From: Sabulicella rubraurantiaca
Lineage (GTDB): Bacteria > Pseudomonadota > Alphaproteobacteria > Acetobacterales > Acetobacteraceae
Direction: 5' to 3'
NCBI RefSeq assembly: GCF_017355885.1
Contig: NZ_JAFEUU010000002.1
Coordinates: 1-64,000 of the forward strand
DNA length: 64,000 bases
Every line of letters begins with the position of its first letter. Within the stretch, counting starts at the first letter, position 1. This document shows positions 40,555 to 50,798 of the stretch, in pieces. The translations under genes and the position numbers were made by a program. The notes beneath the pieces were generated by a model that was given only the letters and a program-made list of their open reading frames with translations, did not search any database and had not been told where the DNA came from.

Positions 40555-42051
40555 ATGGCGCGATACAACGGAACCTTGTGGGAAGGCCTGGCGCTGCGGC
40601 GCCTTCGACTGGGCGCGGACCCGGATGCCCCACCTCGCCCCGTCGCACTTCCCGCCGCCTGGGAGGAGGAGGCCGCCACCGCCCTCGCCGCCCTGGCACC
40701 CGGCGAGGGGCCGGTCTCCCTGCCCCGCCTCGTCGAGGCCTGGATCGCCAAGGCCCTGGCGCGCGGCCGCAAGGCCGGCGTGGTGGGCGAGGCAGAGGCT
40801 TCGCGACTCGCGGAAGGCTGGCGCGCCTTGCTGCTGACGCGCCGCGGCGCGCCCGGCACCGAGGTGTGGCGCGGCGACACCAAGGCCGAGGCGCGCTTCG
40901 TCCTCAGCCTGCCCGCCTTCCTGGAGCCTGAAGGCGGACTCGACCTCGAAGGCCTCGCCGAGGCGGCGCGACTCGGGATGCGCTTCCTGGATGCGTGGTC
41001 GGGCGGCCGATCCACCAAGCTGCGACTCGGCTTCGCGGATCTCGCGGGCCTCCTTGCCGGTCTGAACCTCCCCTACGACTCGGAGGCGGCGCGCGACACC
41101 GCCGCTGCCCTCGCCGCCCTGCTGCGCGGCGCGGCGGAGGCCGAGAGCGGCGCCATGGCCGCGCATCTGGGCGCACGCGAACCCGTGGCCCTGCTCTGGC
41201 CTGAGCCACCGGCGGTCACCCCCGTTCCCGGCCTCGCCGCCGCCGCCCGCACGGCGCTGGATGCCGCCGCGGCCTCGCCCGGGCTGCGCCATGGGGGCGT
41301 GCTGGCCCTTTCCCCCGCCGATGCCGTGGAGGCGCTGCTGGGCGCCGAGGTGGCCGGGCTCGCCCCCGCGCCGGGCGCCACCCGCGCCGTGTCCACCGAG
41401 TCGGGCGTGGTGGAGGTGCCGACCCGCGCCGCCCGCCGCCTACCCGAGTCGCGCGTCGCCGTCCTTCTCGCCCCCGCCGGCCCCGGCGCGCGGCGGTTGA
41501 TGGCCGATGCGGTCACGCCCTTCCTTTGCGCCGCCCCGCCGCAGCCCGTCGCAGCCCCGGCGGCGCCCCGCCCGGCCGTAGCGCCGCGCCCGGCGCTGCG
41601 CCGGCAATCCGGCCAGGTGCTGCACGTCACGATCGGTGGGCATCGCGTGGCACTCCGCACGACGGAGGAGAATGGCCAGCTGCGGGAGATCGCCTTCTCC
41701 CTGGCAAAGGAAGGCGCGGCCTATCGCTCGCTGATGGACCATTTCGCCCAGGCCGTCTCGACGGGGCTGCAGCGCGGCGTGCCGCTCTCCGACTATGTGG
41801 AGCAGTTCGCCTATACCCGCTTCGGCCCCGCCGGAGTGGTGGAGGGGGATCCCGATATCCCACGCGCCACCTCCGTGCTGGACTGGGCCTTCCGGCGCCT
41901 TGCCCTCGACCATCTCGGCGGGGCGCTGCCCCAGCCGGAGGCGGAGGACGTGGCTCCCGGGTCCATGGCGCGGCCCGCCGAGCAGGCGCCGCTGCTTCCC
42001 CTTGACCTGCCGGTGGCGGAGCGCCGGCGCAACCTCAAGCTGGTGGGCTGA
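40555..42051 (+). CDS. Half-size class II ribonucleotide reductase (NrdJ)-derived protein with TSCPD domain
   Basis: A 498-residue protein resembling pieces of B12-dependent NrdJ (about 1,200 residues). An N-terminal part has LPAAWEEEAATALA as in the NrdJ start. A middle part has LRLGFADLAGLLAGLNLPYDSEA matching the NrdJ LGYANLG...YDS region, and the C-terminal TSCPD domain (about 350-470) has RTTEENGQLREIAF and FAYTRFGPAGVVEGDP. The radical-generating cysteines and most of the ten-stranded barrel are absent, so catalysis is unlikely. ATG is preceded by a gap carrying a candidate NrdR box and a DnaA box. RidA follows three bases later. Function unknown: a regulator or cofactor of the true RNR is possible. 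Confidence 0.78.
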   Translation: MARYNGTLWEGLALRRLRLGADPDAPPRPVALPAAWEEEAATALAALAPGEGPVSLPRLVEAWIAKALARGRKAGVVGEAEASRLAEGWRALLLTRRGAPGTEVWRGDTKAEARFVLSLPAFLEPEGGLDLEGLAEAARLGMRFLDAWSGGRSTKLRLGFADLAGLLAGLNLPYDSEAARDTAAALAALLRGAAEAESGAMAAHLGAREPVALLWPEPPAVTPVPGLAAAARTALDAAAASPGLRHGGVLALSPADAVEALLGAEVAGLAPAPGATRAVSTESGVVEVPTRAARRLPESRVAVLLAPAGPGARRLMADAVTPFLCAAPPQPVAAPAAPRPAVAPRPALRRQSGQVLHVTIGGHRVALRTTEENGQLREIAFSLAKEGAAYRSLMDHFAQAVSTGLQRGVPLSDYVEQFAYTRFGPAGVVEGDPDIPRATSVLDWAFRRLALDHLGGALPQPEAEDVAPGSMARPAEQAPLLPLDLPVAERRRNLKLVG

Positions 42052-42054
42052 AGC

Positions 42055-42513
42055 ATGGGCGCCGAAGCGCGATTGAAGGAACTCGGCCTTTCCCTGCCGG
42101 AACCGGCGGCACCGGTCGCGAACTACATCCCCTTCGCCCGCACGGGAAACATCGTCTTCGTCTCCGGCCAAGTGCCTCGCGTGGACGGCAAGCTCTGGCC
42201 CATCGGCCAACTGGGCGGAGAGGTCTCGCTGGAGGACGGAAAAAAGGCCGCCGAGATCTGCATGCTGGCCATCCTGGCCCATGCCAAGGTGGCAGCGGGG
42301 GGCGACCTCGATCGCGTGCGGGTGCTCAAGCTGGTCGGGTTCGTGAACTCCGCCCCTGGCTTCGGCGACCAGCCGGCGGTGGTGAACGGCGCCTCGGACT
42401 GCGCCGTGGCGGTGCTGGGTGAGAAGGGACGCCACGCGCGTTCCGCCGTCGGCGTGGCCGCCCTGCCGGGCAATGTCGCCGTCGAGGTCGAGGCGATGCT
42501 GGAACTGGGCTGA
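42055..42513 (+). CDS. RidA/YjgF family enamine deaminase-like protein
   Basis: A 152-residue RidA-family member of the longer YjgF-like type. Seen: YIPFARTGNIVFVSGQVPR (family core, split by a short variable stretch), GVAALPGNVAVEVEAMLE at the C-terminus, and the region GFGDQPAVVNGASD. Classical RidA hydrolyses reactive enamine/imine intermediates of PLP enzymes and uses an Arg of a conserved C-terminal motif (R-x-A-V-G here as RSAVGVAAL), which is present. It follows the NrdJ-derived gene by three bases and is probably cotranscribed. Confidence 0.9.
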   Translation: MGAEARLKELGLSLPEPAAPVANYIPFARTGNIVFVSGQVPRVDGKLWPIGQLGGEVSLEDGKKAAEICMLAILAHAKVAAGGDLDRVRVLKLVGFVNSAPGFGDQPAVVNGASDCAVAVLGEKGRHARSAVGVAALPGNVAVEVEAMLELG

Positions 42514-42533
42514 AAGCCGCCATATCCGGTGGC

Positions 42534-43676
42534 ATGGATGCCGCGCTGAGCCTGTCCCTCCACCCCTCCATCGCCGAGATCCCGGCGGAGGAGTGGGATG
42601 AATGCCACGACGGTAATCCCTTCGTTTCACACGCATTCCTCTCCTGCCTGGAGGAGAGCGGCTCCACCGGACCGCGCACGGGCTGGCTGCCGCAGCACCT
42701 CGCCCTGCGCAACGACGAGGGGGCGTTGCTGGCCTGCGCGCCCTGCTACGCCAAGGCCCATTCCTATGGCGAATACGTCTTCGACCATGGCTGGGCCGAT
42801 GCCTTCGAGCGCGCGGGCGGGCGCTACTACCCCAAGCTCCAGGTCGCATCCCCCTTCTCGCCGGTGCCAGGACCGCGGCTGCTGCGGCGCGGCGGCGTGC
42901 CCGTCGCGGCGCTGGCCGAGGGGATGCGGCAGGCGATGGAAGCGCTCGAATGCTCCTCTGTCCACGTCACCTTCTGCACGGCAGAGGAGGCGGAGGCGCT
43001 GGCTGCCTGCGGCTGGCTTCCGCGCCTCGGCACGCAGTTCCACTGGCACAATCGTGGCTATGCGAGTTTCGACGATTTCCTCGGCGCGCTGTCGTCACGC
43101 AAGCGCAAGGCGTTGCGGCGGGAGCGGCGCGCGGTGGAGGAAAGCGGGCTGACGATCCGCACCCTGCGGGGAACGGAGATGACGCCGTCGCACTGGCGCG
43201 CCTTCAACCGCTTCTACCGCAACACCGTGGATGGGCGCTGGGGCGGTGCCTATCTGACGGAGCGATTCTGGCGCCTGCTGGGCGAGCGCATGGGCGACAA
43301 GGTGGTGATGATGTGGGCGGAGCGCGACGGCACGCCCGTCGCCGGGGCGCTGAACCTGCTGGGGCCGGACGCGCTGCATGGCCGCAACTGGGGCTGCGTC
43401 GAGGAAGTGCCCTTCCTGCATTTCGAGCTTTGCTACTTGCGCGCCATCGACTTCGCCATCGAGCACGGCCTTCCGCGCGTGGAGGCTGGCGCGCAGGGCG
43501 AGCACAAGATCCAGCGCGGCTACCTGCCGGTGGAGACGCATTCCGCGCACCTGATCGCCCATCCCAGGCTGCGCCGCGCCGTCGCGCAATTCCTGGAGGC
43601 CGAGCGCCCGGCGATTCACGAGCGCATGGCGGACCTCGCCACCTTGTCCCCCTATCGCTGCGAGGGCGAGACATGA
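42534..43676 (+). CDS. GNAT/FemAB-like acyltransferase (peptidoglycan-biosynthesis-type family)
   Basis: A 380-residue protein with the DUF482-type GNAT fold: an N-terminal domain with HPSIAEIPAEEWDECH and NPFVSHAFL, a middle segment YYPKLQVASPFSPVPGPRLL, and a C-terminal domain with FYRNTVDGRWGGAYLTERFW and EAGAQGEHKIQRGYLPVETHS (both spans are longer in the protein). Relatives are annotated as peptidoglycan-biosynthesis proteins or aminoacyltransferases, but biochemical evidence is scarce. No signal peptide is present. It lies 20 bases after ridA and overlaps the next small gene by ATGA. Confidence 0.87.
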   Translation: MDAALSLSLHPSIAEIPAEEWDECHDGNPFVSHAFLSCLEESGSTGPRTGWLPQHLALRNDEGALLACAPCYAKAHSYGEYVFDHGWADAFERAGGRYYPKLQVASPFSPVPGPRLLRRGGVPVAALAEGMRQAMEALECSSVHVTFCTAEEAEALAACGWLPRLGTQFHWHNRGYASFDDFLGALSSRKRKALRRERRAVEESGLTIRTLRGTEMTPSHWRAFNRFYRNTVDGRWGGAYLTERFWRLLGERMGDKVVMMWAERDGTPVAGALNLLGPDALHGRNWGCVEEVPFLHFELCYLRAIDFAIEHGLPRVEAGAQGEHKIQRGYLPVETHSAHLIAHPRLRRAVAQFLEAERPAIHERMADLATLSPYRCEGET

Positions 43677-44104
43677 GACGGCTCGCGGCGCTGCTGATGC
43701 TCCTGCCCGGCATCGCCGCCGCGCAGGCAGTGACGCCGCGCCTCGTCCTGGAAATTCCCGGACGCTGCGCCACGCTGCTGCGCCTGGGCGAGCGCGAGGT
43801 GCCCTGCGCCCCGCCCGGCGCGGTGTATTCCGTGCTGGAGGACGGGCGAGCCTTCGTATTCATCCCCTTCGGCCCGCGCTCCGCGGTCAACTTCGTCGGG
43901 ACGCGCGACCGCCATCCCAGCACCGACAGCTATGCACTGCTCCTCGACTACGTGCGGGTGGTGACGGACGGCGTGGCGCGCGAATGGCGCGTGACCGGGG
44001 AATGCCAGGCGCGGCTTTCGCGCACCGGCGCCTGGACCGATCTGGGCTGCGCGGGGCGCACGGCGGAAGGGGCGCTCTACGCGGTGCGCTTCACGCCGCG
44101 GTGA
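43673..44104 (+). CDS. Small exported protein of unknown function
   Basis: A 143-residue protein with a signal peptide (about 1-18, ending IAAAQA). The mature part has four Cys that could form two disulfides (GRCATLL, VPCAPPG, GECQARL, GCAGRT), and a conserved-looking FIPFGPRSAVNFVG segment. I do not recognise the family. ATGA and GTGA overlaps link it to the GNAT gene before and the EamA transporter after, so it is a genuine operon member. Periplasmic location is likely. Confidence 0.75.
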   Translation: MRRLAALLMLLPGIAAAQAVTPRLVLEIPGRCATLLRLGEREVPCAPPGAVYSVLEDGRAFVFIPFGPRSAVNFVGTRDRHPSTDSYALLLDYVRVVTDGVAREWRVTGECQARLSRTGAWTDLGCAGRTAEGALYAVRFTPR

Positions 44105-44991
44105 TCCTGTCCTACGCGCAGCTTGCGCTCTCCATGATGCTGGTGGGGGCGAATGTGGGTGTGGCCAAGCTGCTGGCCGAGCAGTTGCCCATCGCGATGA
44201 TCGCCTTCCTGCGCTGCTGCCTCGCCGTGGCGCTGCTGCTGCCGCTGGTGTGCTGGCTCGACCCACCCGCGCCGGTCTCGCGCGAGGTGAAGCGCAACCT
44301 GTTCTTCCAGGCCGTGTTCGGCACCGCCCTCTACAATGCCGGGCTGCTGGCCGGGCTGCGCCTGACGACGGCGCTGGAAGGCGGACTCGTCCTGGCGACG
44401 CTGCCCGCCGTAGTCGCTATCGGTTCCTTTTTGTGGCTCAGGGAAAGCCTGGCGCCGCGGCAATGGCTGGCGGCAGGGCTGGCGGGGCTGGGAATGGCCG
44501 CCATCACCCTCGCGCGGCTGGGCTTCGGCGGCTCCGCCGGCTCGGCGCTGGGCAATCTGCTGGTGTTCCTCGGCGTGACGGGCGAGGCGATCTACGTGCT
44601 GCTGGCCAAGCGCGTCGCCGGACGCGTGCCGGTGCTCACCGCGTCGCTCTGGATGCAGTTCTTTTCGGCGGCGGTTCTGCTGCCCTTCGCCCTGCCGGGG
44701 ATGGGCGCGGTGTCGGCGCTGCGCGACCCATGGCTGCTGGGTCTGCTCGCCTTCCACTCGGTCACCGCCTCCGTCCTGTGCCTCTTGCTGTGGTTCGGCG
44801 GGCTGCGGCACGTGCCCGCCGGCGTGGCCGGATCCTTCACCGCCTTCCTGCCTGCGAGCGCGGCGGTGACGGCGGTGATCTTCCTGGGCGAGAGCTTCGG
44901 CCCGATCCACGCGGCGGGGTTCGCGCTGATGATGAGCAGCCTGCTGCTGGCGACTTGGCCGGCGCGCAGGACTATCGCGCCGCGCGCGTAA
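44101..44991 (+). CDS. EamA-family (DMT) transporter
   Basis: A 296-residue inner-membrane transporter with ten predicted TM helices and two EamA repeats (about 5-135 and 150-290). Family features include the MIAFLRCCLA helix and the late VAGSFTAFLPASAAVTAVIFLGE region. Such proteins export amino acids, nucleosides or other metabolites; the substrate is unknown. The start is GTG overlapping the upstream stop (GTGA). It converges with holA with a 20-base 3' overlap. Confidence 0.9.
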   Translation: MILSYAQLALSMMLVGANVGVAKLLAEQLPIAMIAFLRCCLAVALLLPLVCWLDPPAPVSREVKRNLFFQAVFGTALYNAGLLAGLRLTTALEGGLVLATLPAVVAIGSFLWLRESLAPRQWLAAGLAGLGMAAITLARLGFGGSAGSALGNLLVFLGVTGEAIYVLLAKRVAGRVPVLTASLWMQFFSAAVLLPFALPGMGAVSALRDPWLLGLLAFHSVTASVLCLLLWFGGLRHVPAGVAGSFTAFLPASAAVTAVIFLGESFGPIHAAGFALMMSSLLLATWPARRTIAPRA

Positions 44992-45982
44992 TCCCCAGCA
45001 CGGCCTGACGCGCAACCGTCTCCGCCGGCAGCGCCGTCGTCTTGCACTGCCGCTCGGCGCGCAGCAGCGCGGCGCCCAGCGCTTCGAGGCGCGCGGCGTT
45101 CCATTTGCGCAGCGCCCTTTCCATGCCCGGCTTCGCCTTCCAGAACACGGGCGGGCGCAGCGCGCCGATGGCGTCGCCCGGGCTGGCGCCTCCCGCCACG
45201 GCCAGCGCGGCCTGATGGAGGCGCTGCACGTGGCGCAGCGCGGCGCGGATCACTTGGATGGGGTTCGCGCCCTCCGCCATGGCGCGGGCGATGGCGCGGT
45301 CCGCTGCTCCTGCCTCGCCCATCGTGGCGGCCAGCAGCGCCTCGTCGAGGTCGAGCAGCGATCCCTCGCCCAGCACCGCCATCGCATCCTCCACGGTGAT
45401 GCGGGCGCCCGGCTCGGCATGGAGCGCCAGGACTTCCAGGGCACGGCGCAGCGCCAGGCGATCCTCGCCGGCGCGCTCGGTCAGCCAGTCCAGCGCCTCC
45501 GGCTCCGCCGCCGCGCCCAGCTCTCCCAGGATGCGGGCGATGCTGTTGGCGAGGTCGCGACCGCGCTCGGCATAGCACTCGATCACCATGCCGCGCGGAT
45601 GGTCGGCCACGATTGTGCGGAGCTTGGAACGCGCAGTGAGCCCTGCGCCCTCCATCACCACCAGGCCTGGCCCTGGCCCGGCGAGGGCCTGGCGGGCCGC
45701 ATCGGCCCAGGCGTCCCGGGCGTCGCGCACCCGGACCGCGACGCGCCCGCCCATGAGCGGCATGGCGGCGGCGGCGGCGGCCAGGGCGCCCGCGTCGCGC
45801 ATCTCCTCCTTGCCCGCCTCGGCACGGCAGAGCGGGTCGTCGCCCGCGACGGCACGCACCAGCGTGGCGGCGCGCTCCGCGATCAGCCCCTCATCGTCGC
45901 CGACGAGGAGGACGAGGCGGCAATCCTCGGGCGGGGCTTGGAGGAAGGCGGCGAGGCGCCTTGGGTCCAGCTTCCCGGCCAT
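44972..45982 (-). CDS. holA: DNA polymerase III delta subunit
   Basis: A 336-residue clamp-loader subunit. N-terminal [14 protein letters not shown] is followed by the AAA+-like fold: VLLVGDDEGLIAERA (degenerate P-loop), GGRVAVRVRDA, an ATPase-domain core, and the C-terminal collar helices (AALRHVQRLHQAALAVAGG). It opens the beta clamp together with delta-prime. The ATG overlaps the lptE stop (TGATG). The leuS-lptE-holA order is conserved in alphaproteobacteria. Confidence 0.93.
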   Translation of the reverse strand: MAGKLDPRRLAAFLQAPPEDCRLVLLVGDDEGLIAERAATLVRAVAGDDPLCRAEAGKEEMRDAGALAAAAAAMPLMGGRVAVRVRDARDAWADAARQALAGPGPGLVVMEGAGLTARSKLRTIVADHPRGMVIECYAERGRDLANSIARILGELGAAAEPEALDWLTERAGEDRLALRRALEVLALHAEPGARITVEDAMAVLGEGSLLDLDEALLAATMGEAGAADRAIARAMAEGANPIQVIRAALRHVQRLHQAALAVAGGASPGDAIGALRPPVFWKAKPGMERALRKWNAARLEALGAALLRAERQCKTTALPAETVARQAVLGITRAAR

Positions 45983-46524
45983 CAGCCGGGCGTGGCCTGC
46001 CGGCGCCGGCGCAGGGACAGGGCGACGGCCTCGACCACGCGGTCGCCCAGCTCCTCCACGAGGCGGCGGTCCATCGCCTCGCGCGAGGCCTCGGCGGCGA
46101 AGAACTGGAGGTCGGGGATGTTGAAGGCGTCCAGTGTCCGCTCGCGCCCCTGGTCCACCAGGGTGGGCGGGATGGCGTCGGTGGTGATGGACCAGTTGGC
46201 CGTCATCACGGTGCGGACGCGCGTGGCGGTGCCGTCCTGGCGGAAGCCCTCCGGCTCCACCTCGCTCGTGGTGGCGACGTAGAGGATGTAGCGGCTGGGC
46301 GTGCCGGGCCGGCTGCCTTCCAGGCGGCGCTGCAGGTGGCGGCGCATCACCTGCCCGAAGCGCTCGGGCATGAGGGCGACGCGCACCGTCGCCAGTTCCG
46401 CCGCAACGCCTGGATCGGAGGTGGGGAGCCGCCGCTCCCCATCCGGGCCGTAGAGAGGGCGGAAGCCGCAGCCGGCGAGCAGCCCGGCCCCGCCCAGCGC
46501 CAGCAGGGCGCGCCTAGGCAACAA
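45982..46524 (-). CDS. lptE: LPS-assembly lipoprotein LptE
   Basis: A 180-residue outer-membrane lipoprotein. The signal peptide has the lipobox LLAGC (Cys at about residue 19), followed by GFRPLYG as in other LptE proteins. It plugs LptD for LPS insertion. The only starts are two TTG codons within the end of leuS (11-base overlap), so the exact start is uncertain. The remainder is a beta/alpha fold with many Arg. Coupling to leuS and holA is conserved. Confidence 0.9.
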   Translation of the reverse strand: MLPRRALLALGGAGLLAGCGFRPLYGPDGERRLPTSDPGVAAELATVRVALMPERFGQVMRRHLQRRLEGSRPGTPSRYILYVATTSEVEPEGFRQDGTATRVRTVMTANWSITTDAIPPTLVDQGRERTLDAFNIPDLQFFAAEASREAMDRRLVEELGDRVVEAVALSLRRRRQATPG

Positions 46525-49084
46525 GGTTCACCACCCTTCCCTTCACGTGGATCCGCTTGCGGATGGGCTTGCCATCCAGCGCGCGCTGCACGTTCTCCTC
46601 CGCCTCGGCGCGGGCGAAGACCTCCTCGTCCGTCGCCTCCACCGGCACCTCGATCGTGGCGCGCAGCTTGCCGAGCACCTGCACCGCCAGCGTCACCGTC
46701 TCGGCCTTCAGCAGCGCCGGGTCGGCCTCGGGCCAGGGCATCCGCGCCACGAGTCCGGCACCGGGACGCAGCCGCGCCATCACCTCCTCCGCGAGATGCG
46801 GCATGGCGGGGGCGGCGAGGCGCAGCAGCATCTCCAGCGCCTCCTCCCGCGCGGCCAGCGGCGCGCTCGGCGCCTCGGCGATGGCATTGGCCAGTTCGTG
46901 CAGCCGCGCGACGGCGACGTTGAAGGCGAAGCCCTCCCACGCCTCGGTGACGGCCGCGATGGCGCGGTGTGTCGCCTGGCGCAGCTTGCGCCCCGCCGCC
47001 TCATCCGGCTTGTCGGCCTCGACGAGGTTCTGCGCGAGGCGCCAGACGCGCTGGGTGAAGCGGAAGGCGCCCTGCACGCCGCTCTCGCTCCATTCCATGT
47101 CGCGCTCGGGCGGGTTGTCCGAGAGGATGAACCAGCGCGCCGTGTCGGCGCCGTAGCGCGCGATGATCGCGCCCGGGTCCACCGTGTTGCGCTTGCTCTT
47201 CGACATCGCCTCGACGCGGCCGACCGTCACGGGCTCATTCGTGCCCTTCACGATGGCGGTGCCGTCGGCGCGCTTCTCCACCTCCTCCGGGTAGAGCCAG
47301 CGCCCGTCCGAGCCCTTGTAGCTCTCGTGCTGAACCATGCCCTGGGTGAAGAGCCCGGCGAAGGGCTCGTCCAGCGAGACATGGCCGGCGGCCTTCATCG
47401 CGCGGGTGAAGAAGCGGCTGTAGAGCAGGTGCAGGATCGCGTGCTCGATGCCACCGATATACTGGTCCACCGGCAGCCAGGCATCCACCGCCGCCTTGGT
47501 CACCGGCTGCTCGGCGCGCGGCGAGCAGAAGCGCGCGAAATACCAGGACGAGTCGACGAAGGTGTCGAAGGTGTCCGTCTCCCGCCGCGCCTTCGTGCCG
47601 CAGGACGGGCAGCGGACGTGCTTCCACGTCGGATGGTGGTCGAGTGGGTTACCGGGGCGGGAGAAGTCCACGTCCTCCGGCAGGCGCACCGGAAGCTGGT
47701 CCTGCGGCACGGGCACCACGCCGCAATCGTCGCAATGGATGACGGGGATGGGGCAGCCCCAGTAGCGCTGGCGGCTCACGCCCCAGTCGCGCAGCCGCCA
47801 ATTCACCACGCCCTCGCCGGCGCCGAGGCGCTCCAGCTCCTCGATGGCGCGGCGCTTGGCGGCGGGGACGTCCATCCCGTCCATGAAGCGGCTGTTGATG
47901 ATGACGCCGTCGCCGGTGAAGGCCGTGTCGTCGACGTGGAAGCCGGCCGCCTCCTCGCCCTTGGGCATCACCACGACCGGCACGGGCAGGCCGTATTTCC
48001 GCGCGAAGTCGAGGTCGCGCTGGTCGCCGCAGGGGCAGCCGAAGATCGCACCTGTGCCGTATTCCATCAGCACGAAATTGGCTATCCAGACCGGGTATTC
48101 CTCGCCGGTGAAGGGGTGCTTCACGCGGAAGCCGGTGTCGAAGCCTCGCTTCTCCGCCTGCTCGATCACCGCCTCGCTGGTGCCCAGCGCGCGGCACTCG
48201 GCGATAAACTCGGCGGCCTTGGGGTCGCGTGCGGCGGCCGCGGCGGCGAGCGGATGCTCGGCGGCGACGGCCAGGAAGGACATGCCGAACAGCGTGTCGG
48301 GGCGGGTGGTGAAGACCTCGACCTCGGACACGCCGTCCACCGCCTCGGCCATGGCGAAGCGCACCCGTGCGCCCTCGGAGCGGCCGATCCAGTTGGCCTG
48401 CATCAGCTTCACCCGCTCGGGCCAGCGGTCGAGGCCGCCCAGCGCCTCCAGCAAGTCAGGCGCGAACTTGGTAATGGACAGGAACCACTGGCTCAGGAGT
48501 TTCTTCTCGACCGGCGCGCCGGAGCGCCAGCCGCGCCCGTCGATCACCTGCTCATTCGCCAGCACCGTGCCGTCCACCGGGTCCCAGTTGACCCAGGATT
48601 CCTTGCGCTCAACGAGGCCGGCGCGAAGGAAGTCGAGGAAGAGGCGCTGCTGCTGGCCGTAATACTCGGGGTCGCAGGTGGCGAATTCGCGGTCCCACTC
48701 GATGGACAGGCCCATGCGCTTCAACTCGTCGCGCATGTTGGCGATGTTGTTGTAGGTCCACTGGCCCGGATGGATGCCGCGCTCCCGCGCCGCGTTCTCC
48801 GCAGGCAGGCCGAAGGCGTCCCAGCCCATCGGGTGCATCACCAGGTGTCCGCGGGCGCGCTTGTAGCGCGCCACCACGTCGCCCAGCGTGTAGTTCCGGA
48901 CATGCCCCATATGGATCTTGCCCGAGGGGTAGGGGAACATCTCTAGCACGTAGTACTTGCGCGCGTCGGAAGGCGGCACGTCGGGGACGGAGAAGCAGCG
49001 CGACTCCTCCCAGGCCGCCTGCCAGCGGGGCTCGGCGGCGGCGAAGTCGTAGCGGGCGGACGCGCCCTCGGGCATGTCATTCAT
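46514..49084 (-). CDS. leuS: Leucyl-tRNA synthetase
   Basis: An 856-residue class I synthetase. The HIGH-type motif [12 protein letters not shown] is near residue 58, the editing domain (about 230-420) contains the TTRPDTLFG and [10 protein letters not shown]-like elements (here [17 protein letters not shown]), and the KMSKS-type loop is [12 protein letters not shown] near 635. The C-terminal tRNA-binding region ends in KGRVVNLVA. Length is normal. The promoter is not obvious in the 41 bases after moeA. First gene of leuS-lptE-holA. Confidence 0.97.
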   Translation of the reverse strand: MNDMPEGASARYDFAAAEPRWQAAWEESRCFSVPDVPPSDARKYYVLEMFPYPSGKIHMGHVRNYTLGDVVARYKRARGHLVMHPMGWDAFGLPAENAARERGIHPGQWTYNNIANMRDELKRMGLSIEWDREFATCDPEYYGQQQRLFLDFLRAGLVERKESWVNWDPVDGTVLANEQVIDGRGWRSGAPVEKKLLSQWFLSITKFAPDLLEALGGLDRWPERVKLMQANWIGRSEGARVRFAMAEAVDGVSEVEVFTTRPDTLFGMSFLAVAAEHPLAAAAAARDPKAAEFIAECRALGTSEAVIEQAEKRGFDTGFRVKHPFTGEEYPVWIANFVLMEYGTGAIFGCPCGDQRDLDFARKYGLPVPVVVMPKGEEAAGFHVDDTAFTGDGVIINSRFMDGMDVPAAKRRAIEELERLGAGEGVVNWRLRDWGVSRQRYWGCPIPVIHCDDCGVVPVPQDQLPVRLPEDVDFSRPGNPLDHHPTWKHVRCPSCGTKARRETDTFDTFVDSSWYFARFCSPRAEQPVTKAAVDAWLPVDQYIGGIEHAILHLLYSRFFTRAMKAAGHVSLDEPFAGLFTQGMVQHESYKGSDGRWLYPEEVEKRADGTAIVKGTNEPVTVGRVEAMSKSKRNTVDPGAIIARYGADTARWFILSDNPPERDMEWSESGVQGAFRFTQRVWRLAQNLVEADKPDEAAGRKLRQATHRAIAAVTEAWEGFAFNVAVARLHELANAIAEAPSAPLAAREEALEMLLRLAAPAMPHLAEEVMARLRPGAGLVARMPWPEADPALLKAETVTLAVQVLGKLRATIEVPVEATDEEVFARAEAEENVQRALDGKPIRKRIHVKGRVVNLVA

Positions 49085-49125
49085 GGCCGCCCGGAATACC
49101 TCTCCGCGGGCCCAGGGGGAAGGCG

Positions 49126-50328
49126 TCAGACGCCGAGGCCGGCGAGGTCCACCACTTCCACCACCGCCCCCGCCTCCAGCGCGGGGGCGAAGGGGGCGCG
49201 CAGGATCAGCGCGTCGCTCTCCGCCAGGGTGCGGAGCATGGAGCTGTCCTGCACCGGGGCAGGGGTGACGCGCAGTTCGCCCACGTCACGGTGCAGCGTG
49301 GCGCGGAGATAGTCGGCGCGGCGGTCATTCTCCGGAAGGGCGGTGGTGCAGCGGGCGCTGACCACGGGCAGGCCGGGGGCCGTGGTGCCGGACAGCTTCG
49401 CCAGGGCGGGCAGCAGGAACACCACGGCGCAGACCAAGGTGGAGACGGGATTGCCCGGGAAGCCGATCACCGGCAGGCCGCGCCAGTCACCGAAGATCAG
49501 CGGCTTGCCCGGCCGCATGGCGATCTTCCAGAAATCCAGCTTGAAGCCCTGGCGCCCCAGAGCTGCGGCGGTCTGATCATGGTCGCCGACGCTGGCCCCG
49601 CCCGTGGTCAGCAGCAGGTCGCAGCCCCGGGCGCCCTGCGCCACCGCCAGGATCGCCGCCGGGTCGTCCGGCGCGACGGGGAGCACCAGCGCTTCCGCCC
49701 CGTTCGCCTCTAGCAGCGCCGCCAGCATGAAGGAATTGGAGGAGACGATGCCCCCCGGCGGCACCGGGTCGCCCGGCAGGGCGATCTCGTCGCCCGTCGC
49801 CAAGATGGCGACGCGCGGGCGGCGATGCACGGAAAGCCAGGCATGGCCGCATGCCGCCGCCAGCCCGAGATCGCGCGCGGAAAGCCGCCGCCCCGCCTCC
49901 AGCAGCGCCTGCCCCTCGGCGAAGTCGAGGCCCTCGCGCCGGATCCAGCGACCGGGGTGCGGCGCCTCGTTCACCGTGATGCGGTCGCCCTCGCGCGTCG
50001 CGTCCTCCTGCAGCAGGATCGCGTCCGCCCCTTCCGGCACGAAGGCGCCGGTGGAGATGCGGACCGCCTCGCCCGCCGCGAAGGAGCCGCCGAAGGGATG
50101 GCCGGCGGCGCTTTCCCCCGCCACGCGCAGCACGGCGCCCAGCGGCGCCTCCGCGGCGCGCAGCGCGTAGCCATCCATGGCGGAGACATCGGCCGGGGGC
50201 TGGGTGCGGCGGGCGGTCAGCTTCGCGTGGAGGACGCGTCCCCTGCCCTGCCCAACCGGGACCGTTTCCGCCCCCGTGGGAGCGAAGCCCGCGAGGATGC
50301 GTCGCCGCGCCTCCTCGACCGGGATCAT
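49126..50328 (-). CDS. moeA: Molybdopterin molybdotransferase MoeA
   Basis: A 400-residue enzyme inserting molybdate into adenylylated molybdopterin. Seen: AMDGYALRA near residue 50, the domain III motif [10 protein letters not shown], and [11 protein letters not shown] with [19 protein letters not shown] (latter split across strands). The ATG overlaps the moaC stop (ATGA). Downstream genes leuS-lptE-holA are in the same direction 41 bases away. In several alphaproteobacteria lexA follows moeA; here it does not. Confidence 0.95.
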   Translation of the reverse strand: MIPVEEARRRILAGFAPTGAETVPVGQGRGRVLHAKLTARRTQPPADVSAMDGYALRAAEAPLGAVLRVAGESAAGHPFGGSFAAGEAVRISTGAFVPEGADAILLQEDATREGDRITVNEAPHPGRWIRREGLDFAEGQALLEAGRRLSARDLGLAAACGHAWLSVHRRPRVAILATGDEIALPGDPVPPGGIVSSNSFMLAALLEANGAEALVLPVAPDDPAAILAVAQGARGCDLLLTTGGASVGDHDQTAAALGRQGFKLDFWKIAMRPGKPLIFGDWRGLPVIGFPGNPVSTLVCAVVFLLPALAKLSGTTAPGLPVVSARCTTALPENDRRADYLRATLHRDVGELRVTPAPVQDSSMLRTLAESDALILRAPFAPALEAGAVVEVVDLAGLGV

Positions 50329-50798
50329 GCGGCGGTCCAGCGCCCCGAGCGCCCGCCTTCCTTCTCGAGGAGACGCAGCCCCTCGATCCGCATGGAGCGG
50401 TCCACCGCCTTGCACATGTCGTAGACGGTGAGCGCGGCGACGGAGGCGGCGGTCAGCGCTTCCATTTCCACGCCGGTGCGGCCGGTGCAGGCCACCGTCG
50501 CCTCGATGCGGATCGCGTCCTCGCCCTCGGGCGCGAGGTCCAGCGTCACCTTGTCCAGCGCAAGCGGGTGGCAGAGGGGAATGAGTTCAGCGGTGCGCTT
50601 CGCCCCCATGATGCCCGCGAGGCGCGCCACGCCCAGCACGTCGCCCTTCTTCGCGCCGCCCGAGCGGATCAGCGCCAGCGTCTCCGGCTGCATCACCACG
50701 CGGGCCTCGGCCACGGCGCGGCGCTGCGTGACGTCCTTGCCGCCCACATCCACCATGACGGCGCGACCCTCGCCGTCGAAGTGGGTCAGGCCGCTCAT
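50325..50798 (-). CDS. moaC: Cyclic pyranopterin monophosphate synthase MoaC
   Basis: A 157-residue cytoplasmic enzyme of molybdenum cofactor biosynthesis (second step with MoaA). Family residues: [18 protein letters not shown] at the start, [27 protein letters not shown] and [11 protein letters not shown], which form the active site with the conserved Lys, His and Asp. ATGA overlaps on both sides tie it to trpC and moeA. Normal length. Confidence 0.97.
   Translation of the reverse strand: MSGLTHFDGEGRAVMVDVGGKDVTQRRAVAEARVVMQPETLALIRSGGAKKGDVLGVARLAGIMGAKRTAELIPLCHPLALDKVTLDLAPEGEDAIRIEATVACTGRTGVEMEALTAASVAALTVYDMCKAVDRSMRIEGLRLLEKEGGRSGRWTAA

Noticed and set aside
46547-48946. Open frame of about 800 codons antisense to leuS
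   Set aside because: It is an artefact of GC-rich codons; the composition is His/Arg/Gly/Ala-rich with no family signature, while leuS on the other strand is unambiguous.
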